Origin: Lottia gigantea
Lineage: Eukaryota > Mollusca > Gastropoda > Lottiidae
Assembly: GCF_000327385.1 (NCBI RefSeq)
Contig: NW_008710115.1
Span: 103,624-167,623 of the forward strand
Direction: 5' to 3'
Length of the DNA: 64,000 nt
Shown here one piece after another: positions 38,031 through 50,705 of the stretch. The position numbers and the translations under genes are program-made. Within the stretch, counting starts at the first letter, position 1. Every line of letters starts with the position of its first letter. The notes beneath the pieces are model-generated. The model saw only the letters and a list, made by a program, of their open reading frames with translations. It did no database searches and was not told the origin of the DNA.

Positions 38031-39171
38031 AATAATACATCAGAGTTTGATTATTTTGGAAAGAGTGTTTGTTTCTGGTCTGTTTTTTTGTTATGGATTA
38101 CATTCACTGTGACATGCCCACACCCTAACAAATTACTGTGGTTAGACCATGCTGTTCTAAGAGAAATTGGAAGAAATATTGACAAAATTGAGTAAAACCA
38201 AAGCTGTCTTCAATCACATCCTCTAATATAATTAAATTTAATTAATCCAATCTTTATCAGGGCTTCAAAAACATTCCCTAGCTTAGCTTTAATGCTAAAC
38301 ATTAATGTATGTGTATTATTTTCAGAAATGTACGTTATATCATATTGGAAATTTGGGACTAGATTTTTTAAATTTTTTTCTATGAAGATTGGTGGTAGCT
38401 GAAATGTATAAACTTAACAAGCATCTCTTTGAAAGAACTTTTTAAGAATTAACCCTTAACATTAACCTCTCTGTTTTGTTTCTGACAATGCAGCAATGGA
38501 ATTTATTATTTTTACATACAAGATCTTTTGATGTAAAATGAGAAATTGTTATTTGTTGAAAAATGATTTATATCTGAACAATTTTGAGAGGAAAGTAATC
38601 ACTCCAATGTGTTATTATTCTAAACTTTAGTCTCCATGTTCAAATTCCTACCTTCCCTTTAAAAAACATTTTTCTCATAGCAATATGTATAGTGTTGATA
38701 TATTCTCATGTAATTTTCTCATTGTCACTTTCTTAGTCTTTGTTTACTCTTACATTCTCTTTCTCTTCTTTCAAACTTGTTATTTACTGGGAAATTGACA
38801 GCATTATTATGATAACCATGCAGAAGTTTGGTTTATAATGACTGAATGGGTTGATGTGTTAACACTTTTCTCTAAATCATTTTTAAACTTTCATAAATAT
38901 TCCTTTTAAAAATATTTTCAGTTCAGAATTGACTTTGAGAAGATAAACATTTCACCAAAATTATGTTGTTAACATATTAGTGAAATAATCATTTGTGCAT
39001 TATATACCTATTATAACTGTATATTTACTTCTGTTGTGTTGATTTGAGTAGGTAACAATGGATATGCTCATATATGCAACAAGTCTGTACAGAAAATATG
39101 CTGAAGTGCTCAGCGAGAACATTCGAGCTTCAACGTTAGTGTAGGTTCAGACGTACCTCCAACTATTTTCC
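38031..39171. other. AT-rich stretch, nothing recognised
   Basis: No supported feature. Confidence 0.5.
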
Positions 39172-39405
39172 TCAGGCAGTGATGCATGTTACAGGGACTG
39201 ACATTTAAAAAGCATATAGTGGTTTGGATGAAACAATAAAACTAGGTCCTGTGTGCTACAAGCTGTGCACAACATCATTCTCTTGACAGTTGGTAATTGA
39301 AAGAGAGTAGGTTAATGCTGAGCACTGTCCTGGCAAAATCAAACCTCATTGTACACTGCATGACATTTACCGTCTTCATTGACCTAATCAGTTGCAAAAA
39401 CAAAG
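39172..39405 (+). mobile_element. tRNA-derived SINE, copy 3 (head lost)
   Basis: The body aligns with the other SINE copies: GTGATGCATG, GGGACTGACAT, TACAAGCTGTGCAC, TTGACAGTTGGTAATTGAAA, GAGTAGGTTAATGCTGAG, CCTGGCAAAATC and CCTCATTGTACACTGCATG. No convincing A-box or B-box lies upstream, so this copy is 5' truncated or its head is too decayed. Confidence 0.7.
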
Positions 39406-40678
39406 GGAAAAAAATTCAATTTCAACTCTGTGGCTGACATTAGTTAATTCCAAAAGAAATTTTTCAGCATATGTTATTCTCCCAGTAGAGAATTGAGTCG
39501 ATGACCAAACTAGTGAAGAGTATTTGTAAGGAGGTTCTATGATTCATTACAGTAATTATAAGGCATTATCTAATAAAGGAAACTTGGCACCAACTGATTG
39601 TATTAGTTTTAAAGTATTTCTATTGTTCTAATTGAAAAGTGTAATACAAGTGATAATATCTAGTCAGAAATCAATATTAATATTTCTCTGTCGTCTGAAA
39701 CTGTTTCAACTTCAAACTGCGGCCATTACACAAATAAAGATTCTGTCTCTTATTGAAAACTCTTGTCACTGACAATGTCAACAGTATTTGTTTTTAGTGG
39801 TGGTGTCATAATGTTGACTCACTAAATAAACCGCTTCTAGTTTTTTGTCTGTTTGACCATCTGTTCTTTTTCTCCATTTCTGGGTGTAGTCATTGCAATA
39901 ATTTGGTTTTTTGTAAGAAATTTTTTCTGCCTTCATTATCCAAAATGCATTATTATTTTATTTGTAATGTAGAAAATGATTGTGTTGTGAAAAGTTTTCT
40001 ATATATGGATTCTTTGAAAAGTGTATGGAGGTGGCAAACCACAAGATAAAGTATCATCAGGTGTTTTGTTTATCCGGCAAACAAAATAATGATATTTTGC
40101 TTCATTTCTGCCTGGTTAGAAAAGTTTTGGCATGATCCACCTTTTATAGTCTAATAGACCAATTTAATAACAAATAGAGTTCATTTGTTCAATTTGAATG
40201 TGAGAAATGCATGAACCACATCTAACATTTACAAAATAGAAGATTAAATACGCTTCAAGTAGCATTTCATTACGATAAAACAAGCCTCTTTACTTGAAGA
40301 GTAATATGAAGAATTTCCTGTTTCTTTCTTTGCACAAATCATTAGAAGAAGGTAAAAAAAAAACCTAATGCCAGATGAGTGAGATGATAGCAATCGCACG
40401 TGAATAGTTGCGGAAATCACTAATGGAAACTGGAGGTTATTGATTAGTACAAACACAACTTTACATTCAGTGTTGGCTGTACGGCGTGCAGAATCTACTA
40501 GCTCATGTCTACCTAGCATTGCCTGATAATTTACTCAAAATCTCCAGAAAATAAAAAATGTATGAGTTATTTACCTCAATCTAGTTCTAATATAGTTGGA
40601 ATGAATTAACTGATTAAGATAAAGTTAAATAGAACTGTTCTTTTATCACTGAGTAGATTGTCTTTATTCATACCTTGT
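39406..40678. other. AT-rich stretch with one unrecognised minus-strand open frame
   Basis: The only point of note is 40244-40519 on the minus strand, 91 codons from ATG, overlapping a small CpG-richer patch (40390-40500). Its N-terminal half (MLGRHELVDSARRTANTECK) looks less AT-driven than other open frames here. I know no family for it and see no splice or promoter support, so it is not called a gene. Confidence 0.35.
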
Positions 40679-40761
40679 TTAAAGGGACAGATTCACTATC
40701 CATTCGACCAATATTCAAAACTCAAATCAACGTCCCGAAAATGGCTAACCATGGCCTTTAA
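40679..40761 (-). mobile_element. Very short MITE family A derivative (83 bp)
   Basis: TTAA bounds both ends. The left edge reads TTAAAGGGACAG, and the right half AAATCAACGTCCCGAAAATGG matches the family A start in reverse (AAATCAACCCCCCCAAAATGG at 11905-11925). It seems to consist of both termini of family A with the middle removed. Confidence 0.6.
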
Positions 40762-41529
40762 TGTATTTTATTCTTCTTGCTAATATATCACACTTTATAC
40801 TGCTAAATACACCTGTCTCTTAAATTCACCACAAAGTCAGTCAGATTTATAGTCTCGAAAGTGTTAAAATTTTAATTGGCATTTTTTAAAATTAAAATGT
40901 ACGATTGCAGTTTTGCATTAAAATGGAAAAGTAATTTTCTAGAGCAATTAAAAACAAAAAATAGTTTGTCTGATGGTGAGAAATTATTAAAAAGTTGTTT
41001 TGTTTTTTTATGAGTCATATGAGATACTGTTATAATAACATATAATCAGCAGGTTTATAAATGAGAAAATCGTAGGAAATTACAATTGTTCATGGTATTA
41101 CATTGTTGCTACCAATTTGGTAATTATGCAATCAAACCAATCACAAAATGTCTGCTAAATTAGATTTGTTATACATGGTTTGCATCAGAATCAAATTTAA
41201 TTCAGTGTTGAAAAATTATCCCAAAATATTTTGCATGATTTGAATGCTCTTCAATTGACAAGTTTATTTCAGGACAATACAATTAATATTTTATTATGCT
41301 CTAAATCTGAAATGAAATTCTTCAAGTCTGAACATTTCATGTAAATATTTTAGTATTATGATTTAAGGACATAATGGCAAAAGAGGACCAACCACACAGG
41401 TTTAGCTGCTTTATTGTGGTATCAAAATTGTGATTTTACTTGAAATGCCATTATTTTCATGCAAAATTACTACTAGTATCAGAATTTTGATATTATTACT
41501 TGTTGTATCAGAATTTTTATTTTTAGAAA
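40762..41529. other. AT-rich stretch leading into a minisatellite
   Basis: No gene. From about 41440 degenerate forms of the next array appear (GTATCAGAATTTTGATATTA and similar). Confidence 0.5.
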
Positions 41530-42060
41530 ATATTTTTGATATCATTACTTATAGACAGTACAATATTTTTGATATCATTACTTATAGACAGTACAATATT
41601 TTTGATATCATTACTTATACACAGTACAATATTTGATATCATTACTTATAGACAGTACAATATATTTGATATCATTATTTATAGACAGTACAATATTTTT
41701 GTTATCATTACTGATAGACAGTACAATATTTTTGATATCATTACTAGCACTACAATATTTTTGATATCATTACTTATAGACAGTACAATATTTTTGATAT
41801 CATTACTTATAGACAGTACAATATTTGATATCATTACTTATAGACAGTACAATATTTTTGATATCATTACTTATAGACAGTACAATATTTTTGTTATCAT
41901 TACTGATAGACAGTACAATATTTTTGATATCATTACTAGCACTACCATATTTTTGATATCATCACTTGTACCTCAAGATTTTCTGATATCATTACAGGTA
42001 CTACAAGATTTTTTATTTCTTGTGTATAAGTTTTTCAATATCCTTTCTTGTGTGAATTTT
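41530..42060. repeat. 34-bp minisatellite with 192-bp higher-order period
   Basis: About 13 good units of TTTTTGATATCATTACTTAT plus AGACAGTACAATAT; the last 80 bp are degenerate. GTTATCATTACTGATAGACA recurs at 41701 and 41893, a 192-bp step, with an ACTAGCACTAC variant following in both, so a multi-unit block was duplicated. A 182-codon open frame (41536-42084) is repeat read-through giving a hydrophobic ISLLIDSTIF pattern; nothing supports expression. Confidence 0.92.
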
Positions 42061-42164
42061 TGTAGTATCAGAATATTAAGTTGAATTTTTGTAACTATAC
42101 TGATTTTATGTTTAAAAATAATGGAGACATAAATTGTGAACAGTTCAAAGTTAGTAGGAATGTG

Positions 42165-42608
42165 GTATGATGTAAATGTAATAAAAGTAGTTTGATATCA
42201 ATGTAATAAAAGTAGTTTGATATCAGTGTAATAAAAGTAGTATGATATCAATGTAATAAAAGTAGTTTGATATCAATGTAATAAAAGTAGTATGATATCA
42301 ATGTAATCAAAGTAGTTTGATATCAGTGTAATAAAAGTAGTATGATATCAATGTAATAAAAGTAGTATGATATCAATGTAATAAAAGTAGTATGATATCA
42401 ATGTAATAAAAGTAGTAGGATATCAATGTAATAAAAGTAGTATGATATCAATGTAATAAAAGTAGTAGGATATCAATGTAATAAAAGTAGTAGGATATCA
42501 ATGTAATAAAAGTAGTATGATATCAATGTAATAAAAGTAGTATGATATCAATGTAATAAAAGTAGTAGGATATCAATGTAATAAAAGTAGTATGATATCA
42601 ATGTAATA
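42165..42608. repeat. 25-bp minisatellite, about 17 units
   Basis: Very homogeneous units of ATGTAATAAAAGTAGTATGA plus TATCA, with GTTTGATATC, GTATGATATC and GTAGGATATC variants at one position. It lies under 200 bp from the 34-bp array and shares only the word GATATCA with it. Confidence 0.95.
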
Positions 42609-45329
42609 TGAATGTAAAATGAGGAGTTTAATATGAAGTTATAGATTGTATTATTTCTAGTAGAATCTATCCTCTTCACTCTACCATCACCAATATTAAA
42701 GTTAGTGATAGTTTGTTGGAGTCGCTAGTCTGATAGCTAGGCCATCACTGAACAACATTTACTTCTCAAGTGTTAAAAGCTTCTATTCAATATTTGATGA
42801 ATTGTCAACAAGAGTGTGTGGTTCCTGGAACTGTGTATATAGGAGATAGGAATCAGAGCACTTGTCTTTCACAATTCTCAAATGGTTCCCTTGCTTATGA
42901 CCTCACAACATTGGCCATTGTCAGATATAGAAAAAAGATTTGTTTTAAAGCCAATTTTTAGAAAGAAACTATTGCAGTTGACTAAACAGTTCTTTCAGAA
43001 GTATTATATTGCAAGTTTCAGCTTTCTGCTGGATATACATCCTTTAAACACTGGGTTTAATTGGAAAACTTCATATACCCTCAACTCCACTCCACTCAAA
43101 ATACCTAAAGCATATGACATGGTAATGGCTGCTCAGGTATATATTGCGTTATTATGTGGTCGATATACTGGCTGCAAGGATTTAGAGGGTTAATTAAAGG
43201 TTCTTGTTAATGTTCAGTAAATAATTATATGTCTCTAACTGCTGTGTAATTTATGCTGACAAATCAAGTATTGTAACTTCAGTAAATTTTCTCTATACAT
43301 AAGTTGAAGTTTGTATATCCTATATAGATACTATTTTGGATACATTAAATGTTTTAAGCGTTATTTTACAACCATCTATAAAAGACAGATTTGGAGACTA
43401 ATTTAGAGAACTGCAGGAAGATATACTTTATGTTAAATTTATCTTCATGAAATGATTGTGTCATGCGTTAACCTTTACCATTTTACACATGAAAAGCAAA
43501 TTGAATTTCCGAGGCCTTCATTTTCTAAGTGTGTTAAAAGATAGATAGATCCGTATTGTATTGATTTTCCATTAAGATACAATAGTTGCCGACGTTAACT
43601 TTCTCACTGTTTATTCTTCGACTTAACGTAAGGTGCAGTTTTAATGCATTAGAAGTGGAGATTAAAATAGGATATTAGGATAATTAAGGAAGTAACAGTA
43701 GAAGTAGGTGAGGTCAATATTTTTGATTCCATATCAGTATTCCATTAATCATAGGCTCACAAGATTTATGTCTTCTCAAACATTCTAGACAGTCATATAT
43801 TAGATTGAAAACTCATTTGATTTACAAGAAAATTTCAATTTCAATTATTGTCAAAGGCTTGTTTTGTCTAGTGTTAACTTTTGTTTCAATCTTACATAGT
43901 TTTGATGTTTTGTCAATGTGTCAAACATCATTGTATTTGAATTCTTCATATTTTGTAATCTTGTCATGCATTAGCAACATTTTTGATGCAATTTTGAAAT
44001 TGACTTATTGTAACATTGCAAGGGAACTGACAAAGATGTTTTGACTTTGAAGAGGTCATTCGGAAGATTTGTCAAAAACACAAGTCAGGAAATGGGGGTG
44101 TGGGGATTTAAAGCATAGTTAGTTTAAAAGGTTTTGAGCCTATTTTCTTCAAGTTTTGTTTTTTCTTGACAGTTTGGAATAAAGCAAAATTAATAGATGT
44201 ACCATATAATATATTTCTCATCTACAATTAGTATTTTGAATTTTTTTTTTGGTTTCTTTTTTTGTTTTGTTTTCTTTCGTAGCATTCCATTTACAGTCTA
44301 ACCTTATTTCTTTTTTTTATGAAAGTCATTCCTTTGTTTTCTTAAGACTTTTAAATTAACTTTCTCAACTATTGATTTTTCCAGTGTTTTGTTCTAACTT
44401 GTCTGTTGCAGGAAATTTGGAAGAATTAATAGTGTTTTGTAATATTTGTGTGAAAGTTGATTAATCCGAGATTGGAACCATTGTCTCCAGGATATCTGAC
44501 TCATCTTAGTAATACCCTTTATTCATCCTGATAAATATTCCAAATAAAAGTCATTTTCTTTGTTAATTTCATTACTTAATTTTCACATACAAGTTTGGCT
44601 TTAATGTCACCATAATCTTAACACAAAAATAACTTATTTCTTCATGCAAATCACCTTTGAAATTTGGACAAACTTGAGCTACAGTTGACAATTTTTCTGC
44701 ATTTGGTTGGAATATATTTACTCCGCCCAAAAAATATCATGAAAAGCTGAACTAGTTTTATAGTGTCTTGTTAGAAAATAGGGGTCATTTTAGTTTAAAT
44801 ATCAAATTTCATACATTTTTCACCCTAAAAAGTTTTCATTTTGTCTTTTGATGGAATGAAATGAATTTCCTAAAAAAAAAATTATGTGTCATTTTTTATG
44901 AAATTATATTAAGAAGTTATTGGTTTTTGGGTTTTTGATCCTCTTGAAGTCTAATAGAATTTATCATTTTCCAGGAAAACTTGTTAATATTATTCTTTTA
45001 AGTTGAAATTGCAAAATTTAATACTTTTATAGACTACTTCTTTCTGATAGAAGCTTTGTAACTAGTGTTTTTCTTTTTATCATTCCAAGTATTTTAACTG
45101 TTTCAGTAATTTGTCTAGTTAAATTTCTAACTTGACAATCTTCAAGTCTCATTCTAAAGAAAAGAAGTTTTTAAGTTGCAGATAATTAGAGGTTTTACTG
45201 CACGAGACAGTGCCTGGCTGTGTCACATTGTCTTTAAGACCATTGTCTTTGTCTCTCTTTCAGACAACCAGTGGGCATCTGGCTAGTCTAGTAGTGAATT
45301 AATTCATTCTATTTTCCCCTTTCTTTCAG
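42609..45329. other. AT-rich stretch, nothing recognised
   Basis: Open frames at 42770-43193 and 43805-44044 show no domain I recognise. A small CpG cluster (CCGAGGCC, ATCCGTATTG, TTGCCGACGTTAAC, TTCGACTTAACG) lies at 43460-43640. T-runs at 44240-44320 are simple sequence. Confidence 0.45.
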
Positions 45330-45466
45330 CTCTGAGCTGTGACAGTCCAGTGAAACAATAGAGATAGCAGAGGACAGTGGAGTATATATGAAAGCAGTCA
45401 GAATATAGTTCAATATAATAATGTAATTTGGAATATAGCCGATATTAAAATGCACAAATACTATTG
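45330..45466 (+). other. Candidate exon 4 (5' UTR-like, ATG near its donor)
   Basis: The best splice-framed segment: a long pyrimidine tract with CCTTTCTTTCAG before it and GTGAGT after it. An alternative acceptor (TCTCTCTTTCAG) lies at 45251-45262. The segment is purine-rich in its first half, like exonic splicing enhancers. Stops occur in every full-length frame, but an ATG at 45450-45452 starts a frame still open at the donor (MHKYY then a split codon). It fits a 5' UTR exon with the start codon, or a non-coding RNA exon. Confidence 0.35.
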
Positions 45467-48400
45467 GTGAGTATTGATATTTTTTTTAATGAATATTTTA
45501 TATAGCAGACGGTCATGATCTGTTAGTATTTACTAGTGGAATTATAAGTTCTGGTGGAAATATTCAGTGATATTGTCATTAAAGGCTCAACATTTGTATT
45601 TTGTATCAGATTCAGTTAGGATGCTTGTTGTTAAGGAAGGATATATTTCTATTGTGAACAGAAGTGAGGTAAGATTTTTGAAAACTGTCATTAGTGAACT
45701 ATTGACTTCAGGATTTATGGACTTAGTTACATTGTTCTGGACAAGAAGATACAAAACACCTTGTTAAGATTTTTGTGATATGACATTAGGTATATTAGGT
45801 GATTTTACAACTTGCTACATTTATTATATATATTCTGAAAATGGAACAGATAAATAATAACATAGCTATTCATGTATATGCATGCTTGTGACTTTTATTA
45901 TTAGAGCTGAACAAATGTTCTTTGCTTAGTATAGGAATATTAATCATAATCATGGAAAAGCATTGTTTCCAACATACATATACTAAAATTTGAATATAAG
46001 TATAACAAAACGGAATGTGGCAGGTGTGACATTACAGTATTCCAAGCTGTTCTGTATATAATAACATAACATTATCAATGTTATAAGAATTGTATTGTTC
46101 ATTCTTCTCCAGTTTGTATGGTCTAAATTTCCACATCTGTAACTAAAAATATAAATTTTATTAACAATAAAAAAAGACTGAATATAAAAAACAAGAGATT
46201 GATTTTGACAAGTATATGCTAAAAGTGATATCATGTGTCTATGGTTTATATCTATAACATTACATTATAACATTAGACAATAAACATAACTTATATAACT
46301 TACCTTGTATATTTATATTGTAAATCAACCATTGTAGATCTTTTCAGATTCTCTTGCTTTATACAGTACTTTGATTTTCTAGAACTATAAATAAATAATC
46401 AGACTAGTTTCATTTGGAAACTCTGTTCATGATGCATTTTAACGATGGTTTTGTCTAGTCTTTAGAGAATTATTAATGTGATTCAACTCAGTGCTTAAAG
46501 CTAAATAACTAAATGATGCTAGTTAATGCTGAATGTCACCAAATCTTGGCATCTTTTATTGACTAACTATCAGGAATTGATAAAGCACAATATTTGACAT
46601 GGTGTTTTGATTGCGCTAGAAAACGGCAGATCTGTTTTTTCCTTTGTTAAAGTTTTAATGACACATTGACGCATAATTTACATATGAGTTTGTATGATAT
46701 GTGTTATTTGATATATATATACTTGATTTTCAAGACCTAGATTTATGTTTGAAGGTTAACTAACACAAAAATACGTTCATGTTATGTTCTTGTAAAATTT
46801 GAAAGTGTTCTGAAATGGCAGAGTTCTGATTATATTGCCTTTGTTTATTATATATAATGTATATCAATATAAAACATATATTATATGTAGCCATTATATT
46901 CTTGATTGCCTATTTAATGTGCCAATAGAAGGTAATAACCATAATATAGATATTTAATGTTATGTTGAAGTCTAAAGGTTTGAACCTCATTGAAGCCTCA
47001 GATATGATCAGGTGAGCAGGCATTAGCCAGTCCTTTATAAAGTATAATACAGTGGAATTGATTGATAATTATCAGGTATTGTCACAGTAGGTTGTTGTCG
47101 TCGTGTTCAACAATGTGAGCTATGTACTCATTATTATTATTATTATATTGATGAATCATATTAACCTGTGAAAGAACGAGAGAGAGAAAAAAGCTAATAA
47201 CCTTCACATTGTTCTACTCTCCAGCTTGGCAATCAGGAATTCATTTCATAACACATGCAGGTAGGGATATGTGTCTGTATTCATTGATATTTTCAGCCAA
47301 ATCTATTATTCAAATGCCAGTTGTAGTGTCATGATCCTACTATTATGGCATTTGAAAGTGATATATAGATATTGCTTTTGTATAAATATAATAAATCATT
47401 CAAGTTATAAAGTAATATGCTAATCAATCATCATGGTTTATTATTTGTGCACAATTTTTAACGTCTGCAATATGATCAAGTTAAATGATGATAATTCAAA
47501 ATTATAGAAATACTTTTAGTTTTGAGTACGTTCATTAGATTATTATTGAATTCTTTCGATCCGTCCTGGTCAATACTGAGACATGTCAAGTCTTGCTTCT
47601 TTTGTTTTTATGCTAAGAAAATATTAGATCTGCCATATTAAAGATGTAATTATGATTTTTATATGGCCCTTTTTTTTTTTTTAAGCTGACTTATAATTGC
47701 ATTAATATCAGAGGGTCACCATATTTTCAGAAATTGTTTAATGTTGGTATCTTGAGTTTTGCGAGTATGGAAAAACAAAAATTAAGTGTAAAATCTTGCA
47801 TTTCTAAAAATGTCACTTAACCACGGATTCTTGGCTTATTCATGTAGGTTTTCTATATTGGAAATCTGCTTTATTTGTTAGAAATTGATTAAAAATTGTA
47901 TCGAGATTGTTAAGATGTTTACCAGGTGAAAAATCAAATCAAAACCAGATTTCAGCTATGGATCAAATTATTGAATTTACATATCTAGAGTAGGATGTTG
48001 CATTTCTTAGTATGAAAGAACAAGTGTAAAATCCTTTGTTTCACAAAGCACTAATCTACCAACTATTTACCTATCTTAGTCATTTAGTATAGAATTAGAG
48101 TATAATGGTACTTTGACACCATCTGTTCAGGTGTAACATATTGTATATACTGGTATAGAAATTTACATGAGTATTATTATATATATAGTATTTCACAGCT
48201 GAATGAAGTAGAAAACTTTTTTGTGCCAGAATGATTTTTTTTTTTTTAGATATTTTATGAATGAATAATTTGATATTAATGATACAGGTATCTGAAATGA
48301 AAGTCAGTGTGACAAACATGATTATTGTACATGCAGGTGTTGTCAACATCAATCATGCTATTGCAAATGACAGCATCACTATGCATGATACAGTATGCAG

Positions 48401-48500
48401 CAATGCAGAATGTATATTATATGCAATATGTTATATATACACATACAAATTCATTCTACAAATTTAATCAACTGTATATCAGTTTGTCACATGAAGAATG
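45467..48500. other. AT-rich stretch, nothing recognised
   Basis: About 3 kb with no supported gene. A short (ATT)n run lies near 47130-47146. Open frames at 45567, 45983 (minus), 48095 (minus) and 48261 show no domain. Confidence 0.5.
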
Positions 48501-48764
48501 TTAAAGAGATTGTAAAGAGGTTTTCTAAAAATTGTATCATGTGTATAAGGGGACACTGACAGCATCAATTTGCACCATTCCAATTTCCAATCAGACATCT
48601 GTGGTTCCTAATATTCCACTTAAACTATGCATTTTATGACATCACTATCACAACGGTCCTGTGAATTGTGAACACTAAATATTGCTGATTATCTTGGCTG
48701 AAAAATTCATGTGTCTGAGGCTAAGGTACATTTGGTACAACAGATAGCGAACGTGTCCCTTTAA
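48501..48764. mobile_element. MITE family B, copy 3 with a foreign right end
   Basis: The left end TTAAAGAGATTGTAAAGAGG and inner GGGACACTGACAGCATCAAT and TTGCACCATTCCAATTTCC are family B. After about 48690 the match ends. The right edge reads GTGTCCCTTTAA, which resembles the family A terminus, not the family B one. TTAA bounds both sides of the 264-bp composite. It may be a hybrid, or a truncated B copy next to the end of another element. Confidence 0.6.
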
Positions 48765-49658
48765 CATCCAATTTTTGAATTGTATATGTTTGATACAGAT
48801 TGGTTTTATCATGGTGAATTGACTCTATTAGTCTAATTAGTATCAGTTTGATGAATTAATTTAATTAGACCACATGAGATTATTAGGCTAATATATCAAA
48901 ACTTATCTCAAGTACATGATAAGGTTGAAGATGACACAAGATGAACCCATGAAAGACATGTTGCTTGCTGAACATTTTCATAATCAAGAATTATAGAGTA
49001 TAAGAATGACAGCAGCAATATGGCTAACATGAACTTATTTATCTATAGCATGTAAATTTAAGAATCACAGTAAAAACCTAGTTGCGTGCCCTGATCATTT
49101 TCAGTCAGTACAAGCTAAAATAATTAATTTCCAACAATGACATGGAAATGAGGTGTGGTCACCAGGACAATATCTAGTGCCATCTGACATGTCATTGTTG
49201 TTAGGCTTCAATGATTTTAATATCAACTAACTATAGTATCATTATACTGACTAATATTATTAATTATAATACCAAGACCACCACATTTCCTGTAATTTAA
49301 CAATTAGTATGGATGATTGCAGGAACATTAGTTATATGGTATCCATTCCGGAAATAATATGACATACTTTTCAACCAATTTTCGTATATCCTGATATGAT
49401 TATAATAAATTGAATGATGATACTGTGATAACAATGTTCCCTTTTAATCTGATGGTTTTAATGATTATTTTCAGGGTTCAACTCTTATGTTGTTGATATT
49501 CATTATCTGTTTTTTTAATTTTTTTTTTATCATCCTCTTCAATACATTGTTTCTTCAACTTACCGAAACTATTACCTATTTCTACAGAGTTGCACTTTAG
49601 CAGGTTAACATTTTATTTGGCACCAAGATGATTAACATGTTCTATGTGGAGAAATTCA
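48765..49658. other. AT-rich stretch, nothing recognised
   Basis: No supported feature. Confidence 0.5.
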
Positions 49659-49921
49659 TTAAAGGGATTGTAAAGAGGTTTTCTAAACTTTTTATGTGTA
49701 TCGGGGAAGCTGATAGATAGCATCAATTTGCACCATTCCAATGTTCATTCGGACGTCTGTGTTTTTTGCAATTCCACTAAAACTAACACATTTTCACTAG
49801 AGGGGAACTGCATAGATATCAATAGTAGCTTCCGGTAGCTCTGATGAAAAATGGAATGGTGCAAATTAAAGCTATCAGTGTCCCAGATACACATAAAAAA
49901 TTTAGAAAACCTCTACAAATT
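49659..49921. mobile_element. Palindromic MITE family B, copy 4
   Basis: The left end TTAAAGGGATTGTAAAGAGG is intact, followed by TAGCATCAATTTGCACCATT. The right arm holds AATGGTGCAAATTAAAGC, TATCAGTGTCCCAGATACAC and GAAAACCTCTACAAATT, the last being a damaged terminus without TTAA. The centre differs from copies 1 and 2, with AGCTTCCGGTAGCTCTGATG in place of the shared core. Confidence 0.78.
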
Positions 49922-50619
49922 ACTAGGCTTCCCTTTTTTTTTTCAACATTTGAAGAACCATGTAACTGTAATGCCAAAATTTTCAAGTAAAGAAAAGAAA
50001 AAAATCAGAGAACTTCATAGCTTTTATTCCCAGTCCTTTGTCCCTTGACCAAACTTAGAATTTTGATAGACTTTTGATATGGTCATGATAGGATAATGTC
50101 AGAATCTGATAGGCCTATTTGATAGGAAATATCACCATGACTTATTTTGATTTGCGCAGAGAAGTCTTGTGTCATTGCCATTTTGTATTTTTTAAAATGC
50201 TCAAAGACATTGTAACCAAATAATGACACATTCTCCATTGTTAAACTTGAGATGATTTTTATAACTGAATAGAATATCTTCTTTCTGTCACATCTGTTGT
50301 AGAATAGACAAGTCCTGGCTTGATTCCCTGGTCACATGGGATGTTGAGAGACGCTGATTAATAGAGGTGTGCCATATAGAAATAAGACAAAGAAACCTAG
50401 TCCAGTTAATTTTGAAAATTGATATGAGAACAGTGCTGCATGATACTTAAATGAATATATATGTAATATATTGAATACAATATATAGTAATGAAGACTCT
50501 ATAAAGGAATGCATTGTGCAATGAGGGAACTATTGCAAAAAGGGAGTTTGAGTCTTAACAATTTGGATTACAAATTGTAGGAGAATCTTTTATTTTTAAT
50601 AATGTGAAGAACAGGCATA
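49922..50619. other. AT-rich stretch, nothing recognised
   Basis: No supported feature. Confidence 0.5.
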
Positions 50620-50705
50620 GTTATTGTCCCATCCATACAGAAGGATACATTTACAATGGCAACATTCATGACCTGCATCACCATCAAAGACTGGAAATTA
50701 CAAAG
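50620..50705 (-). mobile_element. Possible SINE fragment, copy 4
   Basis: The reverse complement reads GGTGATGCAGGT, a short gap, GTTGCCATTGTAAATGT and TGTATGGATGGGA, in the order seen in SINE copy 2 at 9510-9568. Only about 80 bp match, so this is tentative. Confidence 0.4.

Noticed and set aside
40244-40519. 91-codon minus-strand frame in a CpG-richer patch
   Set aside because: Interesting N-terminus but no family match, and the second half is simple AT-rich sequence.
41536-42084. 182-codon open frame with a hydrophobic repeat, possible membrane protein
   Set aside because: It is wholly made of the 34-bp minisatellite read in rotating frames and has no upstream promoter or splice context.
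42770-43193. Overlapping frames of 63 and 103 codons as a possible gene
   Set aside because: No recognisable domain, no splice support in frame, and composition like the surrounding DNA.
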